Positions 5,704 through 8,277 of a DNA stretch of 8,277 nucleotides are shown one piece after another. Below the pieces are notes generated by a model, which saw only the letters and a list, made by a program, of their open reading frames with translations, was not told the origin of the DNA and ran no database searches. Numbering within the stretch: position 1 is the first letter of the stretch; each line of letters begins with the position of its first letter. The position numbers and the translations under genes were made by a program. Source of the DNA: Candidatus Wolframiiraptor sp. (lineage in GTDB: Archaea; Thermoproteota; Nitrososphaeria_A; Caldarchaeales; Wolframiiraptoraceae); NCBI GenBank assembly GCA_003660635.1, contig QMUP01000028.1, positions 1 to 8,277 of the forward strand. Reading direction: 5' to 3'.

Positions 5704-7308
5704 GTGAAGCCGATGTTAATTGAGGAGGAGAGCCGATTCAAGGAAGCCTGCGAGAAGGCCGCTAGACTTATCTTAGAGCATGGAGGTAACTACGTCGATA
5801 AGATAAAGCTCGCAGTCTCACGAGAATTCAGGCTCAGCAGAGTTCCCTCCAACATAGAGATCTTGGAAAATGCGCCTAGGGAGCTAAAGGACAGTCTTAG
5901 AAAGATCTTGGTAAAGAAACCTGTGAAGACCATCTCCGGGGTAAGCGTGATAACCGTCGTCGTTCCCATGCTCTCATGTCCTCACGGAGGCTGCATATAT
6001 TGTCCGGGGGGATCAGATGCCCCGAAGAGCTATACGGGGGAAGAAGAGGCGATTAAATCCGCGAGCCTCTTCGACTATGACCCCTTCATGCAGGTAAAGA
6101 ACCAGATGGGAAGACTGGAAAAGATGGGACACCAAGTCGATAAAGTTGAACTCATTTTTATAGCGGGAACATTTAGCGCGCTGCCCTGGGGTTACCAGAA
6201 GTGGTTCATCAAGAGGTGCCTCGACGCCCTTAATGGAGAAGAATCCTCCTCGCTGGAGGAAGCGTTAACAATCGCTGAACAAGGTCCAAGGCACAGGGTT
6301 TCGGGGATAACTGTTGAGACGAGGCCAGATTGGGCTAAGGCGCCTCAGGCCCAGAGGCTTTTAGAACTCGGGGTCACCAGAGTTGAGCTCGGGGTCCAGG
6401 CGATTGACGACGAGATTTACAGGATCATTAATAGGGGACATACGGTGGAAGATGTCATCGAAGCAACACGAGATCTCAAAGACCTCGCCTTTAAGGTCGG
6501 ATACCATTTAATGCCGAATCTCCCGGGATCAGACCTCGCGAAGGATTTAGAAATGTATAGGAAGATTTGGGATGACCCCGACTTCAGGCCGGATATGATT
6601 AAGATCTATCCCACTCTCGTTTTACCGGGGACGAAGCTCCACGAGTTATGGAAGAAGGGACTCTACAAACCCTATACCGATGAAGAGCTGATCGAACTGC
6701 TATCAAAATGGCTTGAATATACGCCGCCTTACGTTCGAATACAGAGAATACAAAGGGAGATACCGCTGAGAATCGCCGCCGCCGGGAATAAGGTCGCGAA
6801 TCTGCGGGAAGCCGTCGAGAAACATTTGATGGAGAGGGGGCGCAGGTGTAGGTGTATTAGATGTAGGGAGGCCGGTCATAGATGGCTTCGAGACCGCGTC
6901 CTCGTCGACTTTGATCAAGTTAAATTGATAGTGAGGAAGTATGAGGCTTCCGGGGGATTAGAGTACTTCATCTCTTATGAAGACGTTTCCAATGACATAC
7001 TGGTGGGATTCATAAGGCTCAGAAAACCTTCTAGAATTCTGAGAAAAGAACTCGAGGGAGCCGCCCTAGTCAGGGAACTCCACGTATATGGTAGGATGAT
7101 CCCCGTGGGTGAAAGAGGTCAGGAGATGGACGCGTTACAGCATAGATCTTTCGGATCTAAATTGTTAAATGAAGCAGAACGGATGGCGGCAGAGGAATTG
7201 GATGCTGAGAAAATCGTGGTAATAAGCGGCGTCGGGGTCAGAAAATATTATTACAGCCGCGGATACGTGAGAGATGGACCCTACGTAAGCAAGCGGTTAA
7301 GTAGGTGA
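5704..7308 (+). CDS. elp3: Elp3: radical SAM/GNAT tRNA wobble-uridine modification enzyme
   Basis: The 534-residue archaeal Elp3 starts 5-carboxymethyl-type modification of U34 in tRNA, using SAM chemistry and acetyl-CoA. The order is: a helical N-terminal tRNA-binding region (1-75); a radical SAM core with cysteines C92, C97 and C100 in SCPHGGCIYCPGG for the 4Fe-4S cluster; GITVETRPDW (201-210); VELGVQAIDDEIY (227-239); and PNLPGSD (271-277). A Cys-rich zinc-type segment, CRCIRC (382-387), leads to the C-terminal GNAT domain (about 405-534), with QHRSFGSKLLNEAE (479-492), ISGVGVRKYYYSRGY (507-521) and GPYVSKRL (525-532). In the acetyl-CoA loop, S481-F-G carries Ser where many homologues have Gly. 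Length is typical. GTG at 5704 is preferred because of the promoter spacing; ATG at 5713 is the alternative. The next gene starts 4 nt after the stop. Confidence 0.97.
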   Translation: MKPMLIEEESRFKEACEKAARLILEHGGNYVDKIKLAVSREFRLSRVPSNIEILENAPRELKDSLRKILVKKPVKTISGVSVITVVVPMLSCPHGGCIYCPGGSDAPKSYTGEEEAIKSASLFDYDPFMQVKNQMGRLEKMGHQVDKVELIFIAGTFSALPWGYQKWFIKRCLDALNGEESSSLEEALTIAEQGPRHRVSGITVETRPDWAKAPQAQRLLELGVTRVELGVQAIDDEIYRIINRGHTVEDVIEATRDLKDLAFKVGYHLMPNLPGSDLAKDLEMYRKIWDDPDFRPDMIKIYPTLVLPGTKLHELWKKGLYKPYTDEELIELLSKWLEYTPPYVRIQRIQREIPLRIAAAGNKVANLREAVEKHLMERGRRCRCIRCREAGHRWLRDRVLVDFDQVKLIVRKYEASGGLEYFISYEDVSNDILVGFIRLRKPSRILRKELEGAALVRELHVYGRMIPVGERGQEMDALQHRSFGSKLLNEAERMAAEELDAEKIVVISGVGVRKYYYSRGYVRDGPYVSKRLSR

Positions 7309-7310
7309 TC
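7304..7310 (+). promoter_or_regulatory. Strong Shine-Dalgarno site of the GT-C gene
   Basis: GGTGATC is fully complementary to GAUCACC near the archaeal 16S rRNA 3' end. It overlaps the elp3 TGA stop (7306-7308) and lies 2 nt before the ATG at 7313. This fixes the start and suggests translation from an elp3 read-through mRNA. Confidence 0.7.
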
Positions 7311-7312
7311 AG

Positions 7313-8277
7313 ATGAAGATTGATAGAAAGCTGATTTATTTAGCCGGAGTGAACGCCTTTCTCTTTTCCTATCTAATCCACAACCCTTCACTCCACGGAT
7401 TTCTATACTCTGACATCGTATCTTTTTGGCATAGATTCTTCGAGTGGGGAGCAAAGCTTCCTTACTTCGACTTCGGATTCGAGTATCCTCCATTTGCAGG
7501 TCTCATAACGTATATTTCATCTCTTGGAAGTGATATCAGGCTATATTATACGGTCTTCGCTGTTTTGATCTATCTTTTTTATCTCCTACTGATCGAGGTG
7601 AGCGTGAGAATAGCATCCGAAAGAGGGATAAATCTAGAATTCCCGCTCCTATTCCTCGCCTTAAGCCCTTCCATGGTCATCTTCATGATCTATAATTTCG
7701 ATGTGATCTTCGCGGCGTTGCTGATATCGTCGATATACCTTTTCACGAAAAATCGATATCGCCTCTCAGCTCTAATCTTTTCCCTCACAGCTTTAACAAA
7801 ACTCATAAACTTAATCCTCCTACCCTTTCTCCTGCTCCGCATAAAAAGTTGGAGGCATAGGATAGAATACGCGGTTATTTCTCTAGGCGGCTTCGCGGCG
7901 GTAAATCTGATACTATGGATACTTAACCCGGGATTCATAGATAGCACGTATCTTTACCATGCTAGATGGGGATTGGAGAATGCATGGTTTATCGCATTCT
8001 TCCCCGATGAGACATCATGGGATACCGCGAAGATCTTCAGCGGAGCTCTCCTATGCTATGGTCTGTTGAAGATTTACTTATGCGAGATCGAGGACATTTA
8101 CGTCGAGAGCTTCATGGTGCTGTCGGTGTTTCTGCTAAGCAACTACGTCTTCACACCGCAGATGGTTATCTGGATTCTCCCATTCCTCGCCGCTATAGCT
8201 AGGATCCCATATTCCTACTTTGTATTCGAGTTTTCTAATGCCGCGATCCTGTTAACCTGGTTCCAGACATATGATCC
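7313..8277 (+). CDS. Integral membrane GT-C-type glycosyltransferase (3' end outside window)
   Basis: The frame is open from the ATG at 7313 to the right edge, giving 321 full codons and no stop. The protein is mostly hydrophobic, with about eight or nine membrane spans visible (about 6-22, 78-98, 109-126, 131-145, 150-175, 186-204, 241-257, 265-280, 283-296). Features typical of polyprenyl-phosphate-sugar-dependent GT-C enzymes (GT87/DUF2029 or PIG-M-like) are an acidic first outer loop with YSDI (D34), the FEYPP segment (56-60), NFD (128-130), a conserved-looking K163 after a short basic turn, and FTPQMVIWILP (280-290). It probably transfers a sugar from a lipid carrier to a glycan or lipid on the outer face of the membrane. 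Donor and acceptor cannot be read. It is apparently co-transcribed with elp3, although no functional link is known. Frames read within it on either strand are shadows. Confidence 0.85.
   Translation, partial: MKIDRKLIYLAGVNAFLFSYLIHNPSLHGFLYSDIVSFWHRFFEWGAKLPYFDFGFEYPPFAGLITYISSLGSDIRLYYTVFAVLIYLFYLLLIEVSVRIASERGINLEFPLLFLALSPSMVIFMIYNFDVIFAALLISSIYLFTKNRYRLSALIFSLTALTKLINLILLPFLLLRIKSWRHRIEYAVISLGGFAAVNLILWILNPGFIDSTYLYHARWGLENAWFIAFFPDETSWDTAKIFSGALLCYGLLKIYLCEIEDIYVESFMVLSVFLLSNYVFTPQMVIWILPFLAAIARIPYSYFVFEFSNAAILLTWFQTYD

Noticed and set aside
5400..5723. Plus-strand frame of 107 codons opposite the LarA-like gene
   Set aside because: It is a Ser/Thr-rich low-complexity shadow of a well-supported gene and runs across the divergent promoter region into elp3.
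7690..7947. Minus-strand frame of 85 codons at the right end
   Set aside because: It lies opposite the GT-C gene, whose uninterrupted 321-codon frame with family motifs explains the region better.
8017..8202. Plus-strand frame of 61 codons near the right edge
   Set aside because: It is an out-of-frame shadow inside the GT-C gene.

Overview
The window looks like a chromosomal segment from an archaeon, probably a thermophile or relative in the TACK/Thermoproteota group. The lineage is inferred from gene content and not proven. Three things support it: an Ard1/NatA-type N-terminal acetyltransferase very like the Sulfolobus enzyme, an archaeal Elp3, and transcription signals of archaeal type. 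AT-rich TATA-like boxes lie about 25-30 nt before most first-gene starts, which suggests leaderless mRNAs. Clear Shine-Dalgarno matches occur only where a gene follows another closely on the same strand. AGA/AGG arginine and ATA isoleucine codons are common throughout. I see no mobile element, CRISPR array, tRNA or rRNA, and coding density is very high, with no gene-free stretch over about 100 nt.

Layout, left to right. (1) The 3' part of cysS (cysteinyl-tRNA synthetase) enters from the left edge. A sugar-nucleotide pyrophosphorylase of GT-A fold follows on the same strand. (2) A 106-residue protein I do not recognise comes next, with a putative promoter box inside a perfect 12-bp palindrome. 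(3) On the minus strand are a stand-alone protein related to the pyruvate kinase C-terminal domain and, downstream of it, the NatA-like acetyltransferase. (4) Divergent from these is an EGY-like site-2 (M50) intramembrane metalloprotease. Its 3' end overlaps by 29 nt the 3' end of a minus-strand LarA-like (DUF2088-type) protein. (5) Divergent from the LarA-like gene is a full-length elp3 (radical SAM plus GNAT, tRNA wobble-uridine modification). It is followed 4 nt later by a multi-membrane GT-C glycosyltransferase gene that runs off the right edge.

The genes do not form one pathway. Two themes recur: translation and protein maturation (CysRS, Elp3, NatA) and glycan or envelope chemistry (nucleotidyltransferase, GT-C enzyme, membrane protease). 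The most unusual gene is the LarA-like one. It keeps the family's overall sequence landmarks, but most positions known to bind the nickel-pincer cofactor or substrate in lactate racemase are replaced. I do not see a multi-gene novel system. The points most worth following are that protein, the orphan 106-residue gene with its palindromic promoter, and the short dyads over two other minus-strand promoters.
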